Source: Geminicoccaceae bacterium (GTDB lineage: Bacteria > Pseudomonadota > Alphaproteobacteria > Geminicoccales > Geminicoccaceae). Taken from it: DNA of 64,000 nucleotides. The DNA lies in NCBI GenBank assembly GCA_020638465.1, contig JACKIM010000001.1, forward strand, positions 1,682,501-1,746,500. The letters run 5' to 3'. Shown in pieces: positions 55,351 to 64,000 of the stretch (its first letter is position 1; the number at the start of each line of letters is the position of its first letter). Both the position numbers and the translations under genes were made by a program. Under the pieces are notes generated by a model. The model was not told the origin of the DNA, did no database searches, and saw only the letters and a program-made list of their open reading frames with translations.

Positions 55351-55474
55351 CCCCCGTTCTCCCCTTGAGGTCACGTCCGCATCAAAGACCCGGCCGCCGG
55401 CGAAGAAAAGAGATGTTTTGACGAAAGGCCGCGCTTCGATAGTCTCAATGAGACAATCCCCTGGAGAGGATGCG

Positions 55475-56554
55475 ATGTCAGGTAAGCTGCTGATCCTGCT
55501 GGGTACCGCAAAAGGTGTCTTTGTCCTGCGTGGTGATCGTGCCCGTCGACACTTCGAGATCGAGGGGCCCTTTTGCGAGACGCTGCCGGTCAACCACGTC
55601 ATCGGCGATCCCGTCAGCGGAGCCCTGTATGCCGGCGGTGGCAATGGTTGGCGCGGACCGTCCATCTGGCGTTCGGACGATGGCGGCCGCAACTGGATGA
55701 TCATCGAGCAGTCGTTCGGGCCGGGGCTGGCGGAAGGTGGACCCAGGGCCATCTGGTCGCTGGCGATACAGGACGGACGGCTGCTGGCCGGCGGCGACCA
55801 GGCGATCCTCTTTGCCAGTGATGATGGCGGGAGAGGTTTCGCGCCGCTGGGAGGCTTGCGGGATCACCCCTCCCGCGAACATTGGCATGGGGGAGGGGCT
55901 GGCCTCATCCTGCATTCGATCGTGCCGCATCCCGGGGATCCACGGCAGTTCTGGGTGGCAATCTCGGCCGCCGGTGTTTTTCACACGATGGATGGCGGCC
56001 AGTCTTTCACACCCCGCAATCGTGGAACGCGTGCCGATTTCATGCCCGAAGACCAGCGTTATCCGGAATACGGTCAATGCGTGCACGGACTGGCGATGGC
56101 CGCGGGAAATCCTGGGCGGCTGTACCAACAAAACCACTGTGGAATGTATCGCAGCGACGATGGTGGCCAGAACTGGACCAGTATCGAAAAGGGACTGCCA
56201 TCGAGTTTCGGCTTTCCTGTCGTGGCACATCCGCGCGATTCGGACACGCTCTTCCTCGTTCCGCTCAATGGCGACATGGCGGGCAGGTTCGTCCCCGATG
56301 CGGCGGCGGCCGTATGGTGCAGCCGGGATGCCGGCGAGAACTGGCAGGCGATGCGGCAGGGTCTTCCGCAAGCGCACTGTTATTTCTGCGTGTTGCGCCA
56401 GGCGATGGCCGTTGATCCGCTGGAGCCGGCAGGCCTTTATTTCGGTTCCAGCAGCGGCTCGCTCTATGCGAGCTTCGATGAAGGTGAAAGCTTTACGGCT
56501 CTGGCGACGCACCTGCCGGTCATTCAATCGGTCGAGACGTTTCTCGTCGATTGA
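55475..56554 (+). CDS. Asp-box (BNR-like) propeller protein
   Basis: A 359-aa protein with repeated Asp boxes: SDDGGRNW, SDDGGRGF, MDGGQSF, SDDGGQNW, SRDAGENW and FDEGESF, the pattern of sialidase/sortilin-like propellers. No signal peptide is evident, so it is probably cytoplasmic and unlikely to be a secreted sialidase. ATG 55475 follows GGAGAGG. It is divergent from the HpaB-like gene and convergent with the M20 peptidase. Enzymatic function unknown. Confidence 0.8.
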   Translation: MSGKLLILLGTAKGVFVLRGDRARRHFEIEGPFCETLPVNHVIGDPVSGALYAGGGNGWRGPSIWRSDDGGRNWMIIEQSFGPGLAEGGPRAIWSLAIQDGRLLAGGDQAILFASDDGGRGFAPLGGLRDHPSREHWHGGGAGLILHSIVPHPGDPRQFWVAISAAGVFHTMDGGQSFTPRNRGTRADFMPEDQRYPEYGQCVHGLAMAAGNPGRLYQQNHCGMYRSDDGGQNWTSIEKGLPSSFGFPVVAHPRDSDTLFLVPLNGDMAGRFVPDAAAAVWCSRDAGENWQAMRQGLPQAHCYFCVLRQAMAVDPLEPAGLYFGSSSGSLYASFDEGESFTALATHLPVIQSVETFLVD

Positions 56555-56567
56555 TGTCCGCCCATTA

Positions 56568-57968
56568 TCAATCGACGATAGGCGGTGTCGTTCCCAGGTC
56601 ATGGAACAATCCGGTCATGATACCGAGGGCCTCGCGTGTGGCGGAGGCCAGGATGTGCTCATCCGGACCATGCTGCTTGCAACCGCCATAGGAATGCGGG
56701 ATCCAGATCACCGGCAGGTCCAGATTGCGGGCGAACACCTCGCTGGGAAGACTGCCGGATGAATTGGGCATCAGATTGGCCGGTCTGCCCAATGTGCGTT
56801 CCAGTGACTGCAGGCAGAAGTCGACCCATGGATCGTCGGGATCGGTCCGCCATGCCTTGAAGAAGTTGCGAGTGGCCGGGATGATCTCGACTTGTGGAAA
56901 TCCGTGTCTGTCGAGATGTTCGCGCAATGCAGGCAGGAAACGGTCCGCATCGACATCGGCGGTATAGCGGATCTGGCAGTGCGCGCGGGCATCGGGCTGC
57001 ACGCCGTTGACAGGCGCTTCCGGCCGGCCGGTGAGGAAGGCCAGCACGATGAAGCTGGTCCAGCCATAGACCTTTTCCGCCCGGTTCAGTCCGGGTTCGC
57101 CCCAGTCTTCGGGAATCGCCAGCGTCGGGTCGCCTGGATCGATGACGGCCTTCCTCAGCGATTCCGTGACACGGGCGGGCACCGATTTCGGCAGCCATTC
57201 CTCGACGAGAATCTTGCCGCGCGGCGTGGTGATGGTGGAGAGGGCATGGGCCAGCGTGATTCCCGGGTCTTCGAGCAGGCCGCCGTAATGCCCGGAGTGC
57301 AGGCTGCCCTTGCGCAGGTTGACCTGAAGATCGAAGGCGATGCCGCCGCGATTGCCCAGCTTGACATCGGCCGTGTCGGGTTTGATCCGCGGGCCGTCGC
57401 TGGCGATGAGCACGTCGGCCGCGAGCAGGTCGCGATGCTGGGCGCAGAACTCGTCCAGCCCGGGCGAACCGATCTCCTCGCTGGTCTCGATCAGGATCTT
57501 GACATTGAAGCCGAGCCGTTTGCGTTGTTCGATGAGCGTGGCGAGCGCCGCCATGATGATGGAATGCTGCCCCTTGTTGTCGGCCGTGCCGCGCCCGTAC
57601 CAGCGGTTGCCCTCGATGGTAATCGTCCACGGATCAAGACCTTCGCGCCATTGCTTCCTGATCCCGCGTACCACGTCGCCGTGACCGTAGGTGAGCAGTG
57701 TCGGCAGTCCTTCGCCTTCGTGGCGCGTTCCGACCAGCAACGGGCCGCCGCGCTCGTCGGGGTTGTCGAAGATCCGGCTTTCGAATCCCATCGCCGTGAG
57801 TGACGGGGCGATCTCCTCGGCCAGATAACGGTACAGGTCGTCGCGGCGGGACGGATCCTGGCTTTCGGATGGAATGGCGACACGGCGGCGCAGGTCCGCA
57901 AGGAAACCGCCATTGTCAAAATGAGCCCGAACCCGCTCGATCGCCGCTTGGCGGCCTTCGTCAATCAT
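56568..57968 (-). CDS. M20-family metallopeptidase
   Basis: A 466-aa zinc peptidase/amidase. Metal and catalytic residues are seen in LLTYGHGDVVRG (His and catalytic Asp), GRGTADNKGQHSIIM (bridging Asp) and LIETSEEIGSPGL (Glu-Glu); the C-terminal His is in WIPHSYGGCKQHGPDEHIL. ATG 57968 follows GAGGAAAGAG. The substrate is probably a dipeptide or N-acyl amino acid. Confidence 0.9.
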   Translation of the reverse strand: MIDEGRQAAIERVRAHFDNGGFLADLRRRVAIPSESQDPSRRDDLYRYLAEEIAPSLTAMGFESRIFDNPDERGGPLLVGTRHEGEGLPTLLTYGHGDVVRGIRKQWREGLDPWTITIEGNRWYGRGTADNKGQHSIIMAALATLIEQRKRLGFNVKILIETSEEIGSPGLDEFCAQHRDLLAADVLIASDGPRIKPDTADVKLGNRGGIAFDLQVNLRKGSLHSGHYGGLLEDPGITLAHALSTITTPRGKILVEEWLPKSVPARVTESLRKAVIDPGDPTLAIPEDWGEPGLNRAEKVYGWTSFIVLAFLTGRPEAPVNGVQPDARAHCQIRYTADVDADRFLPALREHLDRHGFPQVEIIPATRNFFKAWRTDPDDPWVDFCLQSLERTLGRPANLMPNSSGSLPSEVFARNLDLPVIWIPHSYGGCKQHGPDEHILASATREALGIMTGLFHDLGTTPPIVD

Positions 57969-58024
57969 TTCTCTTTCCTCCCCGTCGAAAATCGCGTGAA
58001 CGATCCAATCCGCCGCCAGAGCTG

Positions 58025-58432
58025 TCAAGGAGAACCGGGAAGTAGCGCCTGGATGATGACGAGGGCTTCGGCCATCGGCGGTTCGTCGGTGAGTGTGAGT
58101 TCGATCCGTGCCTCCAGACCGGGCGGCGTGATTGCGTTCAGGCGGTCGAGGGCACCACCGGCAAGAGCGAGTGTCGGCTTGCCCGAAGGCAGGTTGATCA
58201 CGCCGATATCGCGCCAGAACACGCTCTGACGGAAGCCCGTGCCGAGGGCCTTGGTGCAAGCCTCCTTCGCGGCATAGCGCTTGGCATAGGTATCCGCGCG
58301 GTTGTAGCGGCGGTCGGCTTTCGCCCGTTCGAGTTCGGTGAAACAGCGATGGGTGAAGCGGTCGCCGAAGCGTTCCAGCGTGCGCGCAATGCGGCGGATG
58401 TCGATGAGATCGCTGCCGATGCCGATGATCAT
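58025..58432 (-). CDS. acpS: Holo-[acyl-carrier-protein] synthase
   Basis: A 135-aa phosphopantetheinyl transferase activating acyl carrier protein for lipid synthesis. The N-terminal GIGSDLIDIRRIARTLERFG holds the metal-binding Asp, and YAKRYAAKEACTKALGTG is the second conserved block. ATG 58432 lies 19 bases after pdxJ, the usual neighbour. Confidence 0.96.
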   Translation of the reverse strand: MIIGIGSDLIDIRRIARTLERFGDRFTHRCFTELERAKADRRYNRADTYAKRYAAKEACTKALGTGFRQSVFWRDIGVINLPSGKPTLALAGGALDRLNAITPPGLEARIELTLTDEPPMAEALVIIQALLPGSP

Positions 58433-58451
58433 GGACCGGAGACCTTCCCGC

Positions 58452-59186
58452 CTATCGGCCCGCGCGCGCTTCGTCCATCAGTCGCCGCATTTCCCGAATT
58501 GCTGGGATAAATCCGACGAAGATGGCCTCGCCAATGAGAAAATGACCGATGTTGAGTTCCATCATGTTGGGAATGGCTGCCACGGGCTTGACCGTCCTGT
58601 AGTCGAGACCGTGCCCCGCATGGCATTCGATGCCGAGTTGTTCGCAGGCGCGTGCCGCGTCGACGATGCGCCGCAGTTCCGATTCCCGTCCCGTTCCCCG
58701 GGCCTCGCAATAGGTGCCCGTGTGCAGTTCCACGACCGGCGCACCAATGCGCGCGGCGGCTTCCACCGATGCCGGCGACGGGTCGATGAAGAGCGACACC
58801 CGGCATCCGGCGTCGAGGAGTCGGGCCGTCTTGTCCTTGAGTTCGTCCTCCAGGCGGACAACATCCAGTCCGTGTTCCGTCGTACGCTCCTCGCGGCGCT
58901 CGGGAACGAGACAGGTCGCGTGCGGGCGCAACCTTGTCGCGATGGCGATCATCTCCTCGGTGGCAGCCATCTCGAAATTGAGCGGAAGTTCGCACTCCGC
59001 GCGGATCCGTTCGACGTCACGATCGGTGATGTGCCGGCGATCCTCGCGCAGATGGGCGGTGATGCCGTCACCTCCGGCCTCCGCGACCATCCTGGCAGCC
59101 CGGACCGGGCATGGATTATCGCCACCACGAGCATTCCGCACAGTGGCAACATGATCAACATTGATGCCCAATCTGAGCGCGTCCAT
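58452..59186 (-). CDS. pdxJ: Pyridoxine 5'-phosphate synthase
   Basis: A 244-aa TIM-barrel enzyme condensing aminoacetone phosphate derivative and deoxyxylulose phosphate to pyridoxine phosphate. The N-terminal RLGINVDHVATVRNARGG and the segments HLREDRRHI, ELHTGTYCEA and CHAGHGLDYRTVKPV are diagnostic. ATG 59186. It precedes acpS in the same operon. Confidence 0.97.
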   Translation of the reverse strand: MDALRLGINVDHVATVRNARGGDNPCPVRAARMVAEAGGDGITAHLREDRRHITDRDVERIRAECELPLNFEMAATEEMIAIATRLRPHATCLVPERREERTTEHGLDVVRLEDELKDKTARLLDAGCRVSLFIDPSPASVEAAARIGAPVVELHTGTYCEARGTGRESELRRIVDAARACEQLGIECHAGHGLDYRTVKPVAAIPNMMELNIGHFLIGEAIFVGFIPAIREMRRLMDEARAGR

Positions 59187-59300
59187 GGCCGGTTCTCCGA
59201 ATGGCTGGTCTTTCGTGCAATGTGGACATTGCCGGACGATTGACCAGTACCAATCCGCATCGACCCGCTCACGCCACCGGCCTTGCCCGCCGGTCGCAGT

Positions 59301-60845
59301 TCATGCCCGGGCAACCTTGTGGCGCAGGCTGACGGCTTCCGCGATGTGAACCCGCTTGATGGTATCGCAGCCGTCAAGGTCTGCCACCGTGCGGGCAACC
59401 TTGATGACCCGGTGATAGCCACGGGCCGACAGGCGGAGTTTCTCGATGGACCGGTCGAGGATGACGTGGGCGTCATGGTCGATCGGGCACAGCGCGTAGA
59501 GGATTTCGCCTTCCATCATTGCGTTGCAGCGCAGATCGGCCCGATTGCTGGCGGCAAATCGCTCGCGCTGGACCTTTCGGGCCGCCGCGACGCGTGCGGC
59601 CACGTTCTTGCTGTCCTCGCCGGGGACGGGCAGCGACAGGTCCCTCGGACTCACGGCCGGGACATCGACATGCAGGTCGATACGGTCAAACAATGGGCCG
59701 GAGATGCGTTTTTGGTAATCGCGACCGCATTGCGGGGCCTTCGAGCAGGCAAGTCCGGGGTCACCCATGTGACCGCAGCGGCACGGATTCATCGCCGCAA
59801 CCAGCAGGACACGGGCAGGGTAGGTGACATGGCAACGGGCGCGCGACACGGTGACCACTCCCGTCTCCAGCGGTTGTCGCAGGGCTTCGAGTACCTGGCG
59901 ACCGAATTCGGGCAGCTCGTCGAGGAACAGCACACCGTTGTGGGCCAGGGAAATCTCGCCGGGTCGGGCGTGACTGCCGCCACCGACCATGGCGGCCATC
60001 GAAGCAGCATGATGCGGGCTGCGATAGGGCGGCAGCCGGGACAGCCTGCGTTCGGCAAGCCGGCCGCCGACGCTGGCGATCAGGGCCACTTCGAGCATTT
60101 CGGTGCTGGTGAGACGTGGCAGCAGGCCGTTGATGCGGGCGGCCAGCATCGACTTGCCCGAACCCGGCGGCCCGCTCATGAGCAGGTTGTGACCGCCTGC
60201 GGCCGCAATTTCGAGTGCCCGCTTGGCCGATTCCTGTCCCTTGATGTCGCGCAGGTCGCGAAAGTCGGACTCGTCGCGGATTTCGTCGGCGACGGGTTGC
60301 GGCAGGACGATTTCGCCGCGCAGGTGCTGGATGAGGGTGAGCAGGTCGGCTGCGGCGATGATATTCAGATCGGTGCCGATCAGAGCCGCTTCGCTGGCGG
60401 AGCCCTGCGGGCAGATCAAGGACATGTTGCGACCCGAGGCGTCGATGGCGGCGGCCAGGATGCCGGGAACCGGGCGAATGGAGGCGTCGAGGCCGAGCTC
60501 GCCCATGACAATCGCGCCTTCACAGAGATCGGAAGGTACGATGCGCATCAGCGCCAGCAGGCCGAGCGCGATGGGCAGGTCGTAGTGACTGCCTTCCTTG
60601 AGCAGGTCGCCCGGTGCCAGGTTGACGGTAATGCGCTTCGACGGAAGGGCGAGCTGCAGGCTGGACAGTGCAGCGCGGACCCGTTCGCGGCTCTCGGCCA
60701 CCGCCTTGTCCGGCAGGCCGACGATGGTGAAGGATGGCATGCCGGAACTGAGCTGCAATTCGACATCGACTGCGGCCGGCTCAAGCCCGATCAGCGCGAT
60801 ACTGCTTACCCTGGCGCTTATGGCAGTCGGCAACTCTTGCGACAT
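59301..60845 (-). CDS. comM: YifB/ComM-family Mg-chelatase-like AAA+ helicase
   Basis: A 514-aa ATPase related to ComM, a helicase promoting branch migration during natural transformation. An N-terminal Lon-substrate-like domain (MSQELPTAISARVSSIALIG) precedes Walker A MSGPPGSGKSMLAARINGLL (about residues 213-232) and Walker B NGVLFLDELPEF. A Mg-chelatase C-terminal domain has cysteines (CRCGHMGDPGLACSKAPQCG). ATG 60845. No other competence gene is nearby. Confidence 0.94.
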   Translation of the reverse strand: MSQELPTAISARVSSIALIGLEPAAVDVELQLSSGMPSFTIVGLPDKAVAESRERVRAALSSLQLALPSKRITVNLAPGDLLKEGSHYDLPIALGLLALMRIVPSDLCEGAIVMGELGLDASIRPVPGILAAAIDASGRNMSLICPQGSASEAALIGTDLNIIAAADLLTLIQHLRGEIVLPQPVADEIRDESDFRDLRDIKGQESAKRALEIAAAGGHNLLMSGPPGSGKSMLAARINGLLPRLTSTEMLEVALIASVGGRLAERRLSRLPPYRSPHHAASMAAMVGGGSHARPGEISLAHNGVLFLDELPEFGRQVLEALRQPLETGVVTVSRARCHVTYPARVLLVAAMNPCRCGHMGDPGLACSKAPQCGRDYQKRISGPLFDRIDLHVDVPAVSPRDLSLPVPGEDSKNVAARVAAARKVQRERFAASNRADLRCNAMMEGEILYALCPIDHDAHVILDRSIEKLRLSARGYHRVIKVARTVADLDGCDTIKRVHIAEAVSLRHKVARA

Positions 60846-60984
60846 GTGACGATCCAGCCCGAACAGGTGAAACCGTCATTCTATAATCAATTGTCCTGGA
60901 CGAATTCAATCATAATAAAATGCAATGAATGATAAGATTGTCATTAGATATATCATTTCAATATAATCAAATGTTTTGTTGTGT

Positions 60985-61001
60985 CAGTCTTCTCAAGACT
61001 G
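60985..61001. repeat. Hairpin at the rsh stop codon
   Basis: CAGTCTT-CTC-AAGACTG forms perfect 7-bp arms across the rsh stop codon. The neighbouring region 60846-60984 is AT-rich and holds no gene; it may hold a promoter for comM. No clear T-run follows the stem on the minus strand, so a terminator role is uncertain. Confidence 0.5.
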
Positions 61002-63167
61002 AATACGTTCAACCCCGACGACGATTGCACTTGCCCGCAGGGCCGCCTGGGTACGCAGCAATTGTTCGAGGTCACTCACCTCGACATCGAGGATCATCTC
61101 GTAGAGATCCCGTGCCCGGCGGCCTACGCGAACATCCGTGATGTTGGCATCCTGCTTGCCAATGATGGTCGAGATCGTGCCGAGGGCTCCAGGCTTGTTG
61201 AGGACCATGACCGACAACCGCGACGGTGTCAGGGCATCCTGGTCGATTTCACCCCAGCCGACATCGATGAAGCGGCTTGTAGCCGGATCCATCCGGGCGA
61301 CATTGCGGCATTCGGCAAGGTGGACACTCACTGGCCGGCCGGTGCGCACGACACCGACGATGGCATCGCCCGGCACCGGGCGACAGCATCCGGCCAGTTG
61401 GAAAGCGATGCCCGCGGGCAAGCCTTCCAATGATGAGTGGGCGTCCCGATCCTGGCCTCGCCCGTCGCCACGCGGGCGCTTGAGCGGCAGCGGCGAGCCC
61501 GGCTGCATCCGCGCGATCTCTTCATCGACGACCGGCGCGGATGTGCCCTGCTGCTTGAACTGCTCGATCACGAGCCGTGGCGAGAGATTGCCTTCGCCAA
61601 TGGCCACCAGCATGTCGTCGGCCGATTTCTGCTGGAGGAACGAGGCGGCTTTCTCAAGCTGCCTTTCGGTGAGCTTGAGAACCCCGTCGCGCTGTGCCCG
61701 CTGGAGGGCCTCGCGACCGCGTTGCACCAGATCCTCGCGGCGTTTGGTCTTGAGGTAGCGGCGGATCCGGGCGCGGGCCTTGCCCGTGGCGACAAAGCGC
61801 TCCCATGCTGCCGACGGCCAGGCATTGCGACTGGTGATGATCTCGACCTGATCGCCATTCTCCAGTTCGGTACGAAGTTGCACCATCCGTCCGTCGACAC
61901 GAGCGCCGACGCAATGATCGCCGACCTCGCTGTGGACGGCATAGGCAAAATCGACCGGCGTCGAACCGCGGGGCAGGGCGATCAGGTCGCCCCGCGGAGT
62001 GAAGCAGAACACCTGGTCCTGAAAAATCTCCAACTTGGTATGTTCGAGGAAATCCTCGGGGCTGGCGGCATGTTCGAGAATGTCGAGCAGTTCGCGGATC
62101 CAGCGATAGCGCTTGCCATCGGTGACGGCGTTGTCCTGCTGCTTGTAGGCCCAGTGGGCGGCAACTCCCAGTTCGGCGACCTCGTGCATCTGCCGGGTGC
62201 GGATCTGAACCTCGATCTTGCGCCGTTCCGGGCCGATGATGGTGGTGTGCAGCGATCGGTAGCCGTTGGGTTTCGGAGTGCTGATGAAGTCCTTGAAACG
62301 GCCCGGAAGCATGGAATATTCGGCGTGAATGCACCCCAATGCGGCATAGCATTCCCCGACGCTGTCGACGAGCACGCGAAAGGCCATGATATCGGCCAAC
62401 TGTTCGAAGCTGATGTTCTTGCGCTGCATCTTGCGCCAGATCGAGACCGGCGACTTCTCGCGGCCGCTGATATCGGCCTCGATGCCGTCCCGGCTCAGCG
62501 TTTCCTGCACGCCCGCCACGATCCGGGCTATGAGCCCGGTATCGTCCCGGCGCAGTTGTTGCAAGCGGTGCTGGATGCTGTCGTAGGCATCCGGCCACTG
62601 CTCCTTGAAGGCGAGATCCTCAAGCTCGGCCTTGAGTTTCTCCATGCCGATACGTGCGGCAAGCGGCGCATAGATCTCGGCTGTTTCGGTTGCGATGCGT
62701 CGGCGCTTCTCGGGCTTGCCGATGAAATGCAGGGTGCGCATGTTGTGCAGGCGGTCCGCGAGCTTGACCAGCAACACCCGGATGTCCTCGGACATCGCCA
62801 GCAGGAGCTTGCGGAAATTTTCAGCCTGTGCGGCCTGTGCCGACTGCAGGTGGATCTTGTTGAGCTTGGTTACGCCATCGACGAGGCGGGCAACGGTGTC
62901 GCCGAACAGGCTGCGGATTTCGTCCAGCGTGACGCCCGTGTCCTCGACCGTATCGTGCAACAGGCCCGTCGCGATCGAAGCGCTGTCGAGCTTGTAGCCG
63001 GCAAGGATACCGGCCACTTCGACGGGATGGTGAAAGTACGGGTCCCCCGAAGCCCGCAACTGCGTCCCGTGCGCCTTCATGGCGAAGACATAGGCCCGAT
63101 TGAGGAGGTTTTCGTCGGCGTTGGGATCGTAGGACTTGACGAGTTCGACAAGGTCATATTGACGCAT
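60993..63167 (-). CDS. rsh: Bifunctional (p)ppGpp synthetase/hydrolase (RSH)
   Basis: A 724-aa stringent-response enzyme making and degrading (p)ppGpp. Domains in order: HD hydrolase (HHPVEVAGI and LLHDTVEDTG), synthetase (RFKDFISTPKPNGYRSLHT), TGS (VFCFTPRGDLIALPRGSTPV) and C-terminal ACT. Both catalytic halves look intact. ATG 63167 matches the usual start MRQYDLVE; an in-frame TTG at 63308 would add 47 residues rich in Arg, Pro and Gly. It follows rpoZ as in most alphaproteobacteria. Confidence 0.96.
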   Translation of the reverse strand: MRQYDLVELVKSYDPNADENLLNRAYVFAMKAHGTQLRASGDPYFHHPVEVAGILAGYKLDSASIATGLLHDTVEDTGVTLDEIRSLFGDTVARLVDGVTKLNKIHLQSAQAAQAENFRKLLLAMSEDIRVLLVKLADRLHNMRTLHFIGKPEKRRRIATETAEIYAPLAARIGMEKLKAELEDLAFKEQWPDAYDSIQHRLQQLRRDDTGLIARIVAGVQETLSRDGIEADISGREKSPVSIWRKMQRKNISFEQLADIMAFRVLVDSVGECYAALGCIHAEYSMLPGRFKDFISTPKPNGYRSLHTTIIGPERRKIEVQIRTRQMHEVAELGVAAHWAYKQQDNAVTDGKRYRWIRELLDILEHAASPEDFLEHTKLEIFQDQVFCFTPRGDLIALPRGSTPVDFAYAVHSEVGDHCVGARVDGRMVQLRTELENGDQVEIITSRNAWPSAAWERFVATGKARARIRRYLKTKRREDLVQRGREALQRAQRDGVLKLTERQLEKAASFLQQKSADDMLVAIGEGNLSPRLVIEQFKQQGTSAPVVDEEIARMQPGSPLPLKRPRGDGRGQDRDAHSSLEGLPAGIAFQLAGCCRPVPGDAIVGVVRTGRPVSVHLAECRNVARMDPATSRFIDVGWGEIDQDALTPSRLSVMVLNKPGALGTISTIIGKQDANITDVRVGRRARDLYEMILDVEVSDLEQLLRTQAALRASAIVVGVERIQS

Positions 63168-63342
63168 GACCCGCTTGCGCGGTGCCTGAACAGCTTCACT
63201 CCCGCCATTCAAGGCCCGGGAACCGCTGCCATCCGTGACAAGCGGCCTCGCCGGTGCGGGCTGTCGAACGCTTTCCCCGCCGCCGACAACCTCCGGCGGG
63301 GCGCGCAATCTGTCTAGGCGGTCAGGCGGCGAGCGTTCCGTT

Positions 63343-63708
63343 TCAGTCCTCCTCCTCCACGTCCATGTCGCCGTAGCTCAGTCCCTCGGGCATCTCGTCG
63401 CCTTCGGCGCCAACCATCGGACGGCTGGGCATCAGCGCCTCGAGTTCCTGCGCCAGATCCTCCGGCTCTTCTTCGTCGCCTTCCACATGACGGCGCAGGC
63501 CATGGATCAATTCGTAACGAAGATGGTCGAGGTCGACGGTCTCGTCGGCGATCTCGCGCAGCGCCACGACCGGATTCTTGTCGTTATCGCGATCGATCGT
63601 GAGAGCGGCTCCGGCAGACACGTCGCGTGCACGCTGCGACGCAAGCATGACCAGCTCGAAACGGCTGGGAACGCGCTCGACGCAATCCTCGACAGTGATG
63701 CGCGCCAT
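63343..63708 (-). CDS. rpoZ: RNA polymerase omega subunit
   Basis: A 121-aa omega subunit that assists RNA polymerase assembly and ppGpp sensing. MARITVEDCVERVPSRFELV and LASQRARDVSAGA are family hallmarks, followed by ALREIADETVDLDHLR and an acidic C-terminus ending DMDVEEED. ATG 63708. First gene of the rpoZ-rsh run. Confidence 0.97.
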   Translation of the reverse strand: MARITVEDCVERVPSRFELVMLASQRARDVSAGAALTIDRDNDKNPVVALREIADETVDLDHLRYELIHGLRRHVEGDEEEPEDLAQELEALMPSRPMVGAEGDEMPEGLSYGDMDVEEED

Positions 63709-64000
63709 GGCGGAATGACTCCATTGTAAATCGGTTACAGCAAGCTGAGCATGCTCTTAGCCCAATGTCGGTGCCGACGCAAACCCACTGTGTAGCATGA
63801 AACGGCGCGTTCGGATAAGATGGATCTTTCACAAGAGGTGGATTATACACGGCAAGCGTGATTGGAGGAGCGTTGTCTCGCATATATTACGGTTTCCCGG
63901 AATGGAACGCATCGAAGCGTTGCCGGACCGACGGGCATGTTTCAATGCGCGGCCGGAAACTTCCGCGGCTGCGCTCTTGGTTACGCATAATGACAACGTG
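63709..64000. other. Upstream region of rpoZ and window end
   Basis: No recognised gene lies here. ATTATA at 63842-63847 reads TATAAT on the minus strand and might be a -10 element for rpoZ, though no -35 was found. On the plus strand a frame from ATG 63902 (MERIEALPDRRACFNARPET) stays open to the window edge, and another from TTG 63873 follows GGAGGAG. Either could be the start of a divergent gene, but about 35-42 codons are too few to identify it. Confidence 0.4.

Noticed and set aside
61437..63317. 626-codon plus-strand ORF
   Set aside because: It is antisense to the rsh gene, which has complete HD, synthetase, TGS and ACT motifs.
63902..64000. Possible divergent gene start at the right end
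   Set aside because: Only about 33 codons are visible, two frames are open, and no family could be recognised, so it was not called as a CDS.

Overview
The window looks like a stretch of a GC-rich alphaproteobacterial chromosome, probably of Rhodospirillales type. I infer this from the FNR/NNR-regulated nir-nor-nos gene set with NirI and NosX, the Smo-type polyol transporter, and the rpoZ-rsh-pdxJ-acpS run. No taxon was confirmed by comparison. No CRISPR array, transposase or prophage was seen.

Layout. (1) 1-1090: the 3' end of an rRNA operon (23S end, 5S, initiator tRNA-Met, terminator). (2) 1107-26865: a nearly uninterrupted denitrification block of about 25.7 kb. It holds norCBQD (nitric oxide reductase), nirSECFDLGHJN plus a CbiX-like chelatase (cytochrome cd1 nitrite reductase and heme d1 synthesis), the divergent nirI, and nosRZDFYLX (nitrous oxide reductase). 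Three 14-bp FNR/NNR-type palindromes sit at 5729, 16188 and 26852. Many genes are joined by 4-base stop/start overlaps (ATGA, GTGA, TTGA). Together these genes would take nitrite to N2; no nitrate reductase and no Nnr/Fnr regulator gene is present here. (3) 27029-28680: a small accessory patch with an unrecognised 261-codon gene and an AT-rich orphan ORF that looks horizontally acquired. (4) 28702-43545: carbon metabolism, with malate synthase G, a dienelactone-hydrolase-like protein, an unusual soluble PilZ-containing chemoreceptor, and a polyol module (Smo-type ABC transporter, SorC regulator, GMC oxidoreductase, mannitol dehydrogenase, atypical SDR). (5) 43713-49884: trpS, an outer-membrane Slam-like barrel, an OpgC-like membrane acyltransferase with a secreted partner, a histidine phosphatase and exonuclease III. 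(6) 49970-57968: small catabolic or accessory genes, including a PhyH dioxygenase with a free-standing FdrA-tail-like peptide, an RpiR regulator, a DMT exporter, an HpaB-type flavin monooxygenase, an Asp-box propeller and an M20 peptidase. (7) 58025-63708: housekeeping genes acpS, pdxJ, comM/yifB, rsh and rpoZ.

The points that most deserve follow-up are the regulatory geometry of the denitrification block (one FNR box between nirS and nirI, and a box placed so close to nosR that its mRNA may be leaderless), a chelatase that could fill the siroheme gap in heme d1 synthesis, the sensor-last chemoreceptor, the SDR lacking the YxxxK catalytic pair, the free-standing FdrA-tail peptide, and the AT-rich orphan.
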